This document shows, piece by piece, positions 18,023-27,217 of a DNA stretch of 64,000 nt. The translations under genes and the position numbers were made by a program. How positions within the stretch are numbered: position 1 is the stretch's first letter; the number at the start of each line of letters is the position of its first letter. This DNA is from CAMTWZ01 sp041749075 (GTDB lineage Bacteria; Bacteroidota; Rhodothermia; Balneolales; HLUCCA01). Below the pieces are notes generated by a model that saw only the letters and a list, made by a program, of their open reading frames with translations, was not told the DNA's origin and searched no databases. The stretch spans positions 74,866 to 138,865 of the forward strand of contig JBGTBY010000010.1 in NCBI GenBank assembly GCA_041749075.1. Reading direction: 5' to 3'.

Positions 18023-18688
18023 TTATTCCGTAAACCCACCCTTCGTCATCGCTACCGGATCCAGCGCGTGCGCCAGTTCTTCCCGGCTGAGATCGGTCAT
18101 CTCCAGGGCCACATCGATCAGCGCGCGGTCTTCAGCGAAGGCTTTCTTCGCGATCTTCGCGGCCAGATCGTAGCCGATCAGCGGATTCAGCGCCGTCACC
18201 AGAATCGGATTCTTATCGATTTTCGCGCGGATGGAGGCTTCATTCACATGGATGAGCGACACTGAGATATCCGCCAAGTTGCGAGAGGCCGACGCGAGGA
18301 TGCGGATGGATTCGAGCAAGTTATGCGCCACTACCGGCAACATCACGTTCAGTTCGAAGTTTCCGGATGCGCCGCCGATCGTGATGGTAGCATCGTTGCC
18401 GATCACCTGCGCGCACACCATCGCCATCGATTCTTCCGCCACCGGATTGACCTTCCCAGGCATGATCGACGATCCAGGCTGCAATGCGTGAAGCTGGATT
18501 TCCCCGATGCCGCTGTTCGGACCCGAATTCATCCAGCGAAGATCGTTCACAATCTTCAGAAGACTCACGGCCAAGGTTTTGAGCTGACCGCTCATCTCCA
18601 CCGGCGCGTCGACCGTGGCTTGCGACTCAAAATGATCCCGCGCTTCGGTGAACGGAACGCCAGTCAGCTCCGCCACTTTTGCCGCGAA
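18023..18688. repeat. 666-base segment shared with 12717-13382
   Basis: The 3' 666 bases of fumC recur as a diverged direct copy about 5.3 kb to the left. The two T9SS cargo genes lie between the copies. The difference is mainly synonymous. Recombination between them would delete the cargo genes. Confidence 0.85.
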
Positions 18689-19408
18689 ACGTGCTCCGAA
18701 TTCCGGATGCGTATTGATGCCGGTTCCTACCGCGGTTCCGCCCTGAGGCAGTTCTTGAATGCGGGGCAAGGTCGACTCTACACGCGCGATCCCCAATTCC
18801 ACCTGACGCGCATAGCCGCCAAATACTTGTCCGAATGTCACCGGCATCGCATCCATCAAGTGGGTACGTCCGGTTTTCACAACGTTCGAGTACTCCGTTC
18901 CCTTCGCCACGATGGCCGCATGCAAATGACTCAACGCCGGAATGAGCGTGCCACGCGCTTCCACAGCCGCTGCGATGCGGATGGCGGTCGGAATGGCGTC
19001 GTTCGAGCTCTGACCGAAGTTCACATGGTCGTTCGGATGCACTTTCAATCCGGTCATCTCGGTCGCACGCGAGGCAATCACTTCGTTCGCGTTCATGTTC
19101 GTGGACGTTCCCGAACCGGTCTGGAAAATATCGATCGGAAAATGAGAATCCAGCTTGCCGTCGATCACCTCTTGTGATGCACCGACGATGGCATCGGCGA
19201 TGGCCGCATCCAGCAAACCAAGATCTTTATTCACCATGGCGGCGGCTTGCTTCACATAGCCGAGGGCTTTGATGAACGATCGACCGAAAGTGATGCCGCT
19301 GATCGGGAAATTCTCGACCGCGCGTTGGGTTTGGGCTTTGTAATAGGCGTTCTTGGGGACCTTGACATCCCCCATCGAATCTTTCTCGATTCGGAATTCT
19401 GTAGACAT
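18023..19408 (-). CDS. fumC: Class II fumarate hydratase
   Basis: This 461-residue protein is a full-length class II fumarase, which hydrates fumarate to malate in the citric acid cycle. The fumarate lyase signature GSSIMPGKVNPV is intact, as are TGRTHLMDA and GSGTSTNMNANEV, with the conserved C-terminal domain. It follows the E1 dehydrogenase gene by one base on the same strand, so they are co-transcribed. Its last 666 bases are present a second time at 12717-13382. Confidence 0.95.
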   Translation of the reverse strand: MSTEFRIEKDSMGDVKVPKNAYYKAQTQRAVENFPISGITFGRSFIKALGYVKQAAAMVNKDLGLLDAAIADAIVGASQEVIDGKLDSHFPIDIFQTGSGTSTNMNANEVIASRATEMTGLKVHPNDHVNFGQSSNDAIPTAIRIAAAVEARGTLIPALSHLHAAIVAKGTEYSNVVKTGRTHLMDAMPVTFGQVFGGYARQVELGIARVESTLPRIQELPQGGTAVGTGINTHPEFGARFAAKVAELTGVPFTEARDHFESQATVDAPVEMSGQLKTLAVSLLKIVNDLRWMNSGPNSGIGEIQLHALQPGSSIMPGKVNPVAEESMAMVCAQVIGNDATITIGGASGNFELNVMLPVVAHNLLESIRILASASRNLADISVSLIHVNEASIRAKIDKNPILVTALNPLIGYDLAAKIAKKAFAEDRALIDVALEMTDLSREELAHALDPVAMTKGGFTE

Positions 19409-19409
19409 G

Positions 19410-21482
19410 TCAGTAGTTGATTAAATCGGTTAGCGCAGTGCGGATTTTTTCATCATTCGGCAGGACAAAATCCTCCATCGGCGCAGCGAACGGGATGTAA
19501 GAATATTTACCGGCGACCCGCTTTACCGGAGCGTCCAGCCATTCAAATGCTTTATCGGCGATTTGAGCGGCGATTTCCGCTCCCAGGCCGAGAAATTCGA
19601 CATCTTCGTAGAGACACAGCACGCGGCCGGTCTTTTTCACGGACGTCAGAACCGTCTCCATATCCAATGGATAGATCGTGCGGAGATCGATCACTTCCAG
19701 CTCCACGCCTTCTTTGGCCCATTCTTTTGCGGCAACCAGCGCTTTCTGAACCATCGCACCATAGGTCACGATCGTTGCCGTACTCCCTTCACGCACAATG
19801 TTGGCTTTTCCGATTTCGACCAGATACTCGCTATCCGGCTCCGGGGATTTCGCAAAGCCTTGACGATACAAGGACTTATGCTCGAGGAACATCACCGGAT
19901 CATCACTGCGGATGGCGGTTTTAAGCAATCCCTTCGCATCGGCCGCATTGCTCGGCATCACGATCTTGTAACCCGGGATGTGAGAGAAAAACGTCTCGAT
20001 GTTCTGCGAATGACACAATCCGCCATGGATGTAGCCACCGATCGGAACGCGGATCACCATCGGACATCCGAATTGGTTATGCGAACGATATCTCAACGTC
20101 GGGACCTGGTTCCGAAGCTGCTGCATCGCCGGCCAGATGTAATCACCGAATTGGATTTCGACAACGGGTTTATAGCCCTGCACCGATAAGCCACAAGCGG
20201 TTCCGATGATGGACGCTTCGGCGATCGGAGAATTGTAACAACGCTCATATCCGAATTTATCGGTGAGTCCACGCGTGGCAGTGAACACACCACCCTTGCT
20301 ACCGGCCACATCCTCACCGAACACGATCACATTCGCATCGCGCTCCATTTCTTCGAACATCGCGTGATTGATCGCATCAATCATCACAACGGGTTCGCCG
20401 GATGGCTTGGATGCCTCATAATCGAGACCTAACTCCTTTTCGGAATACACGAACCGCAGTCCGTCCTCCGGTTTTGGATCATCCTGGGCCAAGCACCATT
20501 CGGTGTCTTCATCCACTTGCTTTTTGACATCATTTTTGATGATATCCAACTCGGTTTCGGTCGCCATCCCCGCTTCGATCAGGGCTTCGCCCAATTTCGC
20601 GATGGGATCGTGCTGGGCGTCGCGCTCGAGTTCATCGGCCGTGCGGTATTTGCGATGGTCGTCTGAGCTGGAATGAGGAAGCAAGCGAACCACGTGCGCA
20701 TGCACGAGAACCGGACCTTTTCCGGCACGGGCGTAGGCCACGGCGGCTTCCATCGCGGCATAGGACTGCAAATAATCGGTTCCATCCACTTCGAAGATCT
20801 TCAGATCCTGAAATCCAGCTACCGTTTTTGAAATGCTTTGATTGCTGGTTTGCTGATGGATGGGGACACTGATCGCATACTTGTTATCCTGAACCACGAT
20901 CACCAAAGGCGCTTTGTCGCGTGTGGCCCAGTTCAGCATTTCGAAGAAATAACCTTCGGATGTCCCCCCATCACCAGACGACACATACACCACTTCATCT
21001 TTGCCACGGAGTTTCGCACCTTGCGCCAAACCGAGAGCAGGTAGATAATTCGCTCCAAGTGCGCTGGACACCGTAAAGATGTTCAACTCCTTTGAGTTGA
21101 AGTGCGAGGGCATCTGTTTTCCGTGCGAAGTATCGGTCACTTTTGACAAATGAGCGGACAGCAGATCGCGTGCGGTCATTCCAAAACCAAGTGCTAGACT
21201 CATGTCCCGATAATATGGACAGGCCCAATCGTGACCGGGTTTCATGGTGGCTGCGGCGGCGAGCTGGATGGCCTCGTGGCCGGCGCATCCGATATGGAAA
21301 AATCCTTTGTTCTGCTTCAGCAGGATAAGCATCTTCTCATCCAAACGTCTGGACACGTGCATCGTACGATACACATTCAGAAGTTGCTGTTTTTTAAGCT
21401 TTTTGATGGAGGTCGGCTTGATCGAAAACGGGGTGTTTTCAGGTGCCAGACTCTCGAGTTGCGACGGCATTTGTAGGGGCAT
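19410..21482 (-). CDS. Fused E1 alpha/beta 2-oxoacid dehydrogenase (branched-chain or pyruvate type)
   Basis: This 690-residue protein joins both thiamine-diphosphate E1 subunits in one chain. The alpha part carries the ThDP motif from SSGDGGTSEG to VVQDNKYAIS. The beta part begins at about residue 370 (MIDAINHAMFEEMERDANVIVFGEDV) and includes VGTVYGA-type VTYGAMV and DLRTIYPLD. The fused form is common for branched-chain-type E1 in Bacteroidota. It decarboxylates the 2-oxoacid and transfers the acyl group to lipoyl E2; no E2 or E3 gene is in this window. FumC follows directly. Confidence 0.92.
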   Translation of the reverse strand: MPLQMPSQLESLAPENTPFSIKPTSIKKLKKQQLLNVYRTMHVSRRLDEKMLILLKQNKGFFHIGCAGHEAIQLAAAATMKPGHDWACPYYRDMSLALGFGMTARDLLSAHLSKVTDTSHGKQMPSHFNSKELNIFTVSSALGANYLPALGLAQGAKLRGKDEVVYVSSGDGGTSEGYFFEMLNWATRDKAPLVIVVQDNKYAISVPIHQQTSNQSISKTVAGFQDLKIFEVDGTDYLQSYAAMEAAVAYARAGKGPVLVHAHVVRLLPHSSSDDHRKYRTADELERDAQHDPIAKLGEALIEAGMATETELDIIKNDVKKQVDEDTEWCLAQDDPKPEDGLRFVYSEKELGLDYEASKPSGEPVVMIDAINHAMFEEMERDANVIVFGEDVAGSKGGVFTATRGLTDKFGYERCYNSPIAEASIIGTACGLSVQGYKPVVEIQFGDYIWPAMQQLRNQVPTLRYRSHNQFGCPMVIRVPIGGYIHGGLCHSQNIETFFSHIPGYKIVMPSNAADAKGLLKTAIRSDDPVMFLEHKSLYRQGFAKSPEPDSEYLVEIGKANIVREGSTATIVTYGAMVQKALVAAKEWAKEGVELEVIDLRTIYPLDMETVLTSVKKTGRVLCLYEDVEFLGLGAEIAAQIADKAFEWLDAPVKRVAGKYSYIPFAAPMEDFVLPNDEKIRTALTDLINY

Positions 21483-21529
21483 GAACTTTGGGTTTCACCA
21501 CGTTTCTCTTACCCCAAAAGGTAACCATT

Positions 21530-22645
21530 TCAGACCATTTTTTTATAGGTCCGATACCGTTTATCGAGTTTCGCACCCATCCGTTCCGCCACATTGATCA
21601 TGCCTACATTCGTCTCAAGAAGCCATGATAGCTCCGACGATTGGTAGCCTTGGGCTAAGCCGTTTTTGAGCCCTTCCAGAATCACGAACGAATCCACGCC
21701 CTTGCCATGATACTCCGGGAGTACCCCCATCAGAGCGGTGCGCATCGTTTTAAGCTTCTTCCGACCGTACAACAATTTGATGAAGCCGGTCGGAAATAGG
21801 TTTCCACCCATTTTCTTCAGCAGAACGTTGTAATCGGGTAAGGAAATCGCAAAGGCGATAGGTTTTCCGTTGTCTTCGGCGATGTGCGCGAAATCGAAAT
21901 CGATCAACAGTTTCAGATCGGCAGCCAAGTGTGCGAATTCTTCTTTCGATAACGGCGCGAAACCCCAGTTCTTGGACCAAGCCTGGTTGAAGATGTCGCC
22001 GATGATGAGCGCTTCTTTCTTGAAATTGCGTTTGTTCACCGCACGTGCGCTGAGCGTTGGATAGCGACGGCGGACCAACGCATTCCCTCTCTCGATATGC
22101 TCCAAATCCAGATTTTCGCGCGTGAGCAAATAGGCCAGCAAATCGACTTCCTTCTCATATCCGGCGGCCGTCACCAACTTATCATAATACGGCTTGGTGT
22201 ATGGCATGAGGATGGTCGGGTCGCGGTCGAATCCTTCAATCAGAAATCCCATCTCTCCCATCATGTTCGGACTCATCGGACCGATCACGCGATCCAGATT
22301 TCGTGTCTTGGCCCAGTCTTCGACGATGCGGAACATCAGATCCACAACTTGCTGATCGTCAATCGACTCGAAAAACCCGAAAAACGCCGCGTTTTCGCCG
22401 GAATGTTGGATGTAGGAATTGCTTTTGATGACGGCTACGCGTCCGACCACAATCCCATCACGCTCAGCCAAAAAGTAGTCGGCTTCGGCGTTATTGAAAA
22501 AAGGATGCTTCTCACGATCGAGAAGATCCTTGATCATCATGCGAAGCGGCGGTACCCAATGCGTGTCAGTTGCATACAACGTATATGGGAATTCAACAAA
22601 GGTGTTGAGTTCCGCTTTCGTTGAAACGACACGTATTCCGTTCAT
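21530..22645 (-). CDS. Large GNAT-superfamily protein next to serine palmitoyltransferase
   Basis: This 371-residue protein has an N-terminal acetyltransferase-like half (YFLAERDGIVVGRVAVI) and a C-terminal half with MGVLPEYHGKGVDSFVILEGL, which resembles the acetyl-CoA loop of GNAT enzymes. GPMSPNMMGEMGFLIEGFDRDP is a conserved feature of this two-domain family as I know it. The start overlaps the serine palmitoyltransferase stop by 4 bases (ATGA), so they are coupled. A role in sphingolipid or aminolipid acylation is suggested by context only. Confidence 0.75.
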   Translation of the reverse strand: MNGIRVVSTKAELNTFVEFPYTLYATDTHWVPPLRMMIKDLLDREKHPFFNNAEADYFLAERDGIVVGRVAVIKSNSYIQHSGENAAFFGFFESIDDQQVVDLMFRIVEDWAKTRNLDRVIGPMSPNMMGEMGFLIEGFDRDPTILMPYTKPYYDKLVTAAGYEKEVDLLAYLLTRENLDLEHIERGNALVRRRYPTLSARAVNKRNFKKEALIIGDIFNQAWSKNWGFAPLSKEEFAHLAADLKLLIDFDFAHIAEDNGKPIAFAISLPDYNVLLKKMGGNLFPTGFIKLLYGRKKLKTMRTALMGVLPEYHGKGVDSFVILEGLKNGLAQGYQSSELSWLLETNVGMINVAERMGAKLDKRYRTYKKMV

Positions 22646-23883
22646 TCGTCGTGCGAAACGAGTTCTTTCAGGGAGCGACCATTCGAATCGATGAGGCCAT
22701 GCTTGATGCCGACCTTACGGAATGCTTCAAGAATGAAATCGAGTTGGTCGTTGGTGTGTGTGGCGGAATAGCTGGTGCGGACGAGGCTAAATCCGTGAGG
22801 AACCGCAGGTGGTACCACGGCATTCACATAGACGCCGGCTTCGAACAAATCGCGCCAGAACGTGAAGCAATCCATCATTTCACCAACCACGACAGGAATG
22901 ATCGGGGTTTGGCTGGTGAGGACATTGAAACCGAGTGTACGAAGTCCGGTGCGCATATAGTGGGAAATCTCTTCGAGGCGGGCCAAACGCCAAGGTTCTT
23001 CCTGCAGAATTTCCAAAGCTTTCAAGACGGTCGCCACATTCGCGGGCGGCATGGATGCGCTGAAAATATGTGCTGGGGAATGGTGTCGGACGTATTCGAT
23101 CACTTTTTTCTCGCCGACGAGGAACCCGCCAAGCGATGCGAAGGATTTCGAGAAGGTGCCGGATACGAGATCTACTTGATCGAGCATGCCGAAAACGGAT
23201 GCGGAACCACGTCCCCCATCCCCGATCACACCAACCGCATGGGCATCGTCCAAATACAGACGCGCATTGAATTCTTTGGCGAGGGCGATCAATTCAGGAA
23301 TCTTTGCTAAGGTTCCAGACATCGAGAACACACCATCGCTGATGATGATTTTGCCGACATCCCCTGTTTCACGCTCCAACAAGGTGCGCAAATGCGCCAT
23401 GTCGTTGTGACGGAACCGCACGGTTTTCGCTGTAGAACATTGAGTTCCGACCACGATGCACGCATGATTGTCTTTGTCGGAGAAAATGACATCATTCCGA
23501 GTAGCCAACGTCTGGATGGAGCCTTCGTTGGTCTGATACCCGGTACTGAACAACACGCACGCCTCTTTCTGCATGAATGCGGCGAGCTTGTCTTCCAATT
23601 CGAGGTGGATGTCGAGGGTGCCGTTCAGGTAGCGGGAGCCGGTACAACCGGTTCCATACTTCAGGATGGCGCCACGGGCCGCTTCCAACACACGGTCGTC
23701 GTTGGTCAGACCGAGGTAATTGTTTGAGCCGGCCATGATCACGGACTTGCCTTCGATCACGACAACGGTGCCGTCAGTCGCTTGAAGCGGCTTGAAATAT
23801 GGATACAAGCCCAATGCTTTCACTTCGTCGGCTTTCGTGAAATCAAAGGCTTTTTGAAAAATATCTGATGTAGGGTTGGACAT
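22642..23883 (-). CDS. spt: Serine palmitoyltransferase (alpha-oxoamine synthase family)
   Basis: This 413-residue PLP enzyme condenses an amino acid with an acyl-CoA. Motifs such as GLYPYFKPLQ, GSNNYLGLTND, YGTGCTGSRYLNGTLDIHLELE and FRHNDMAHL match bacterial serine palmitoyltransferases closely. The PLP lysine is in SGTFSKSFASLGGF and the cofactor Asp in LYLDDAHAVG. The product would be 3-ketosphinganine for sphingolipids. KBL or BioF are the alternatives, but the N-terminal GxYPYF motif and the HNDM region favour Spt. The gene is followed by the GNAT-like protein with a 4-base overlap. Confidence 0.85.
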   Translation of the reverse strand: MSNPTSDIFQKAFDFTKADEVKALGLYPYFKPLQATDGTVVVIEGKSVIMAGSNNYLGLTNDDRVLEAARGAILKYGTGCTGSRYLNGTLDIHLELEDKLAAFMQKEACVLFSTGYQTNEGSIQTLATRNDVIFSDKDNHACIVVGTQCSTAKTVRFRHNDMAHLRTLLERETGDVGKIIISDGVFSMSGTLAKIPELIALAKEFNARLYLDDAHAVGVIGDGGRGSASVFGMLDQVDLVSGTFSKSFASLGGFLVGEKKVIEYVRHHSPAHIFSASMPPANVATVLKALEILQEEPWRLARLEEISHYMRTGLRTLGFNVLTSQTPIIPVVVGEMMDCFTFWRDLFEAGVYVNAVVPPAVPHGFSLVRTSYSATHTNDQLDFILEAFRKVGIKHGLIDSNGRSLKELVSHDE

Positions 23884-23946
23884 CCCGGGGTAATCTTATG
23901 ATAAACTGAGGAACAATTTGGCAATATATGGAGATAACGGCTCCAT

Positions 23947-25065
23947 TCAAACGGATTGAGGGGTACTGCGACGGATAACCTCTTGCAAATATTGAATGTA
24001 TTGTGATGCGATCACGTTCCAATCGAACCGTTCTGTCACAAACGCAAGGGCACGTTCACGTTGCGGTTCTGCTTCAGACAGCAACATCTGCCGGATTCGC
24101 TCGACCCAAGCCGACACATCAGCGACCGGAACCTTGTATCCGTTCTCCCCATCCCAAATCACATCCCGAATGCCTTCCAAATCCGATCCGATGGCGGGAA
24201 GTCCGGCGGCATTGGCTTCCAAGAGAACAATTCCGAAGCCTTCCATGTCACCTGGAACCGGAATATTCGGCATGATGAACACATCGCTCGCGGCATACGC
24301 GGCTTTCAATATGGCATCGGGTTGACGACCTAATAAAATCAAACGATCATTGGCCAATCGTGAGACCGCGGCCATTTCGGGTCCGTCGCCCAATACGATA
24401 TAGACCACATCCTCATCCAATTTGGGAAGAACGTTTTCGATGAACCAAGCATGACCTTTCCGGCGGACCATTCGTCCGACCGACAACAGCCATTTCTTGT
24501 TCGTGATGTCGGTGGATGTGAGCGATTGAATGAGCAAACGGGCATCTTCTTTCGGAATGACGATTCCCGATGGATCTGGCACGAATCCATTCGGCAGCGC
24601 CACTCCTTTCCCCGGATCCATTCCTCTCTCGATACAGGCTTCGCGCGTGGCTTGGCTCACCGAAATCACACCATCCAGCGCCTTGAAGATTCTCGGCACA
24701 ACGTTTTGATACAGCGGATTGGGCAAGGTCACATCCTGACCATGATTGATGGTGACCAGTGGCGCATGAAGTCGTTTCCGCAAAGGAACAGCCAAGGATG
24801 CTGTCACCATCGAGGAAAAAAGGACCACATCCGGTTTCATGCGATCAACCAATACAGGTAATTGGGTGTAAAGACCGGTCATGAAACGAGCCGTGTTCCA
24901 CACGATCGATTTCCATTGAGATTCCAATATCCGGGTTTGAACAGTGACGGTCGGATTCGCATGAAGCGCATTCACCAATTGCAGGCTCACACGTTGCATC
25001 CCCCCCATATTGTCCATGGGTGCGTCCACATTTGGGTGGGAATGGGAAATGTACAGGATCTTCAA
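23947..25065 (-). CDS. Glycosyltransferase family 4 protein
   Basis: This protein of about 372 residues is a GT-B fold glycosyltransferase. The start is taken as TTG at 25065, which overlaps the stop of the upstream glycosyltransferase (TTGA) and gives KILYISHSHPNVDAPMDNMGG; longer forms read through the neighbour's end. The donor-binding half has LLSVGRMVRRKGHAWFIEN and the EX7E-like MEGFGIVLLEANAAGLPAIGSDLEGIRD. The acceptor is unknown. Context with serine palmitoyltransferase suggests a lipid or envelope glycan. Confidence 0.82.
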   Translation of the reverse strand: MKILYISHSHPNVDAPMDNMGGMQRVSLQLVNALHANPTVTVQTRILESQWKSIVWNTARFMTGLYTQLPVLVDRMKPDVVLFSSMVTASLAVPLRKRLHAPLVTINHGQDVTLPNPLYQNVVPRIFKALDGVISVSQATREACIERGMDPGKGVALPNGFVPDPSGIVIPKEDARLLIQSLTSTDITNKKWLLSVGRMVRRKGHAWFIENVLPKLDEDVVYIVLGDGPEMAAVSRLANDRLILLGRQPDAILKAAYAASDVFIMPNIPVPGDMEGFGIVLLEANAAGLPAIGSDLEGIRDVIWDGENGYKVPVADVSAWVERIRQMLLSEAEPQRERALAFVTERFDWNVIASQYIQYLQEVIRRSTPQSV

Positions 25066-26186
25066 GAGCGGAGGACGCGTTCGTACTCGGAAACCAGGCC
25101 GCCCATGATCGCATCCCACGTGAATCCGAGGGCGAAATTCCGAGCATTGGCCGACATCCGCATTCGAGTGTCGTTGTCTTGAACCAAGACGCTGATCATC
25201 CGTGCGAATTCATTCACATCACGGGGCGGGATGAGGTAACCGGTTTCATCATGAGTAACCAAGGATCGGTTTCCGGTGGCATTGGCCACAACGGCGGGAA
25301 GTCCGCAGGCCAAGGCTTCGAGCGTGACGTTACCGAATGTTTCGGTAGTGGATGGAAACAAGAAAATATCGCTGCTGGCATACCCCATAGCGAGGTCGTC
25401 ACCACTTAAAAATCCTGCGAATATCGTATCGGGAAGCGCGGATTTGAGGTCGTGGATAGCAGGTCCGTCGCCAATGATCATCGTTTTCACGCGCGGACAT
25501 TCGGCATGCAATTTCTGATAAGTCTCGATCACCGATTCCAAGTCTTTTTCCCAAACGAGACGGGAGACAAAGGTGACCAACACATCCTCATCCGCCACAC
25601 CCAACACACGCCGCCAAGGAAGATTTCGTTTTTCCGGCGTGAAGCGGGTCGTATCCACACCTCTCGCCCAAATCTTGATGTTCTGATCGATGCCGTAGGC
25701 GGCCAATGTCTCTGCCATTGAGGTGCTCGGCACAAACACGGCACGAGCACTGCCATAAAACCAGCGCAAAAGCATCCAGATGAGCGGTATAGTCCACTCC
25801 AGTTTGTAATACCCCATGTAACTCGTGAAATGGGTATGGTAGGATGCGACAACAGGAATTTCTCGAGGCTTAGCCCAGAAAATGAGTTGAATCGCGGCCA
25901 CATCCGGCGTGGCGAGATGGATCAGATCGGGCTTGAACTCTTTCAAAGCTTCGTAAGCATTCGGTCCCATGCCCCACGTGATTCGATACTCGGGTCGACC
26001 CGGCATCTTGAAGGATGGAACCGCCACCATATTGCCCACATGTTTGATGGGCGGATTCTCGATTTCAGGGGCCAGAATCAGGACCTCATGTCCTTGATCC
26101 AGTAAATAACGAACCAACCGGTTGAGCGTGAGCGCCACGCCATCCGCCACGTGATGGTAATTGCCCGTTGCCAGTGCGATTCGCAT
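25062..26186 (-). CDS. Glycosyltransferase family 4 protein (SqdX/DgdA-like)
   Basis: The start is the ATG at 26186 (MRIALATGNYHHVADGV), giving 374 residues. The N-terminal half has SYHTHFTSYMGYY, reminiscent of lipid glycosyltransferases that act on diacylglycerol, and the C-terminal half has FVSRLVWEKDLESVIE and the EX7E motif in PSTTETFGNVTLEALACGLPAV. It overlaps the next glycosyltransferase by 4 bases. The epimerase gene at 26246 is divergent, with a 59-base region for both promoters. Confidence 0.82.
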   Translation of the reverse strand: MRIALATGNYHHVADGVALTLNRLVRYLLDQGHEVLILAPEIENPPIKHVGNMVAVPSFKMPGRPEYRITWGMGPNAYEALKEFKPDLIHLATPDVAAIQLIFWAKPREIPVVASYHTHFTSYMGYYKLEWTIPLIWMLLRWFYGSARAVFVPSTSMAETLAAYGIDQNIKIWARGVDTTRFTPEKRNLPWRRVLGVADEDVLVTFVSRLVWEKDLESVIETYQKLHAECPRVKTMIIGDGPAIHDLKSALPDTIFAGFLSGDDLAMGYASSDIFLFPSTTETFGNVTLEALACGLPAVVANATGNRSLVTHDETGYLIPPRDVNEFARMISVLVQDNDTRMRMSANARNFALGFTWDAIMGGLVSEYERVLRS

Positions 26187-26245
26187 CAGAGCCCGTGAAT
26201 TGTTTGTATTTTCCGCATATAGCATCAAAATATACCGAGTTTTTC

Positions 26246-27217
26246 ATGAAAGCCTTTGTAACCGGTGGCACCGGATTTATTGGAAGTCACCTGGTCGACA
26301 CCCTGCTTCAAAACGACGGTATGGAGGTTCGTTGCTTGGTTCGATCCAATGAGAAATGGCTCAAAGGAAAACCGTACGAGCTCGTCAAGGGCGACTTGCA
26401 CGATCTCACGATTCTAAAGGAATCATTGAAGGGAGTGGACGTGCTTTATCACAATGCCGGAGTTGTGAAAGCGCGCGATTCACGTGATTTCGAGCGGGCG
26501 AATGTCGAAGCCACCGAAAACATCATCCGAGTGGCCCGCAAATGCGATGTGCCGAAAATCGTGATCCTGTCTTCGCTCGCGGCTGTGGGTCCGTCTGATG
26601 GACAGATATTGAATGAATCCTCACCAATGAAACCTGTAAGCCGCTATGGGTTATCCAAAATGAGAATGGAAGAGATGATCCATCGAATCGGATGCGAAGC
26701 GGATTCAATCACGATCCTGCGTCCCGCTGCGGTTTATGGACCCCGTGAAGAGGACATCTACACGTTTTTCAAGACGGCATCCCGTGGATTTTGTCCGATG
26801 ATCGGCGACGGATACACGAACGAAGTCTCTCTGGTGCATGTGAATGACGTGGTTTCGGCCATCATCGCCGCAGGCACATACGAACACCGGGGGATCGACA
26901 CGTTCTTCATTGGAAGCGAACGCGGTTACACCTGGAATGAAATCCGCGATGCGACGGCTCTCGCTTTGGGACGTAAGTTGACGACCATCCGCATCCCGCC
27001 CGGAATCGTTCGGAATGTGGGATCTCTGATGGAAGACATCGGTGGATTGTTCGGCAATTACCCGGTGATCAACCGCGACAAAGCAAATGAATTGGTCAAA
27101 GAATGGAACTGTTCGGTCGATAAAGCGGTCCGTTTGCTCGGATTCCGCCAACACGTCGGACTACAAACTGGAATTGAACAAACCATCACATGGTATCGAA
27201 ATCACAACTGGCTCTGA
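26246..27217 (+). CDS. NAD-dependent epimerase/dehydratase (extended SDR)
   Basis: The ATG at 26246 gives MKAFVTGGTGFIGSHLVDTL with the GxxGxxG nucleotide site at the N-terminus, so upstream starts are not needed. The 323-residue protein has the YxxxK catalytic pair in SRYGLSKMRMEE, and LSSLAAVGPS for the catalytic Ser. It resembles nucleoside-diphosphate-sugar epimerases or dihydroflavonol-reductase-like SDRs. The substrate cannot be told. It lies divergent to the glycosyltransferases, which would fit a sugar-nucleotide role. Confidence 0.85.
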   Translation: MKAFVTGGTGFIGSHLVDTLLQNDGMEVRCLVRSNEKWLKGKPYELVKGDLHDLTILKESLKGVDVLYHNAGVVKARDSRDFERANVEATENIIRVARKCDVPKIVILSSLAAVGPSDGQILNESSPMKPVSRYGLSKMRMEEMIHRIGCEADSITILRPAAVYGPREEDIYTFFKTASRGFCPMIGDGYTNEVSLVHVNDVVSAIIAAGTYEHRGIDTFFIGSERGYTWNEIRDATALALGRKLTTIRIPPGIVRNVGSLMEDIGGLFGNYPVINRDKANELVKEWNCSVDKAVRLLGFRQHVGLQTGIEQTITWYRNHNWL

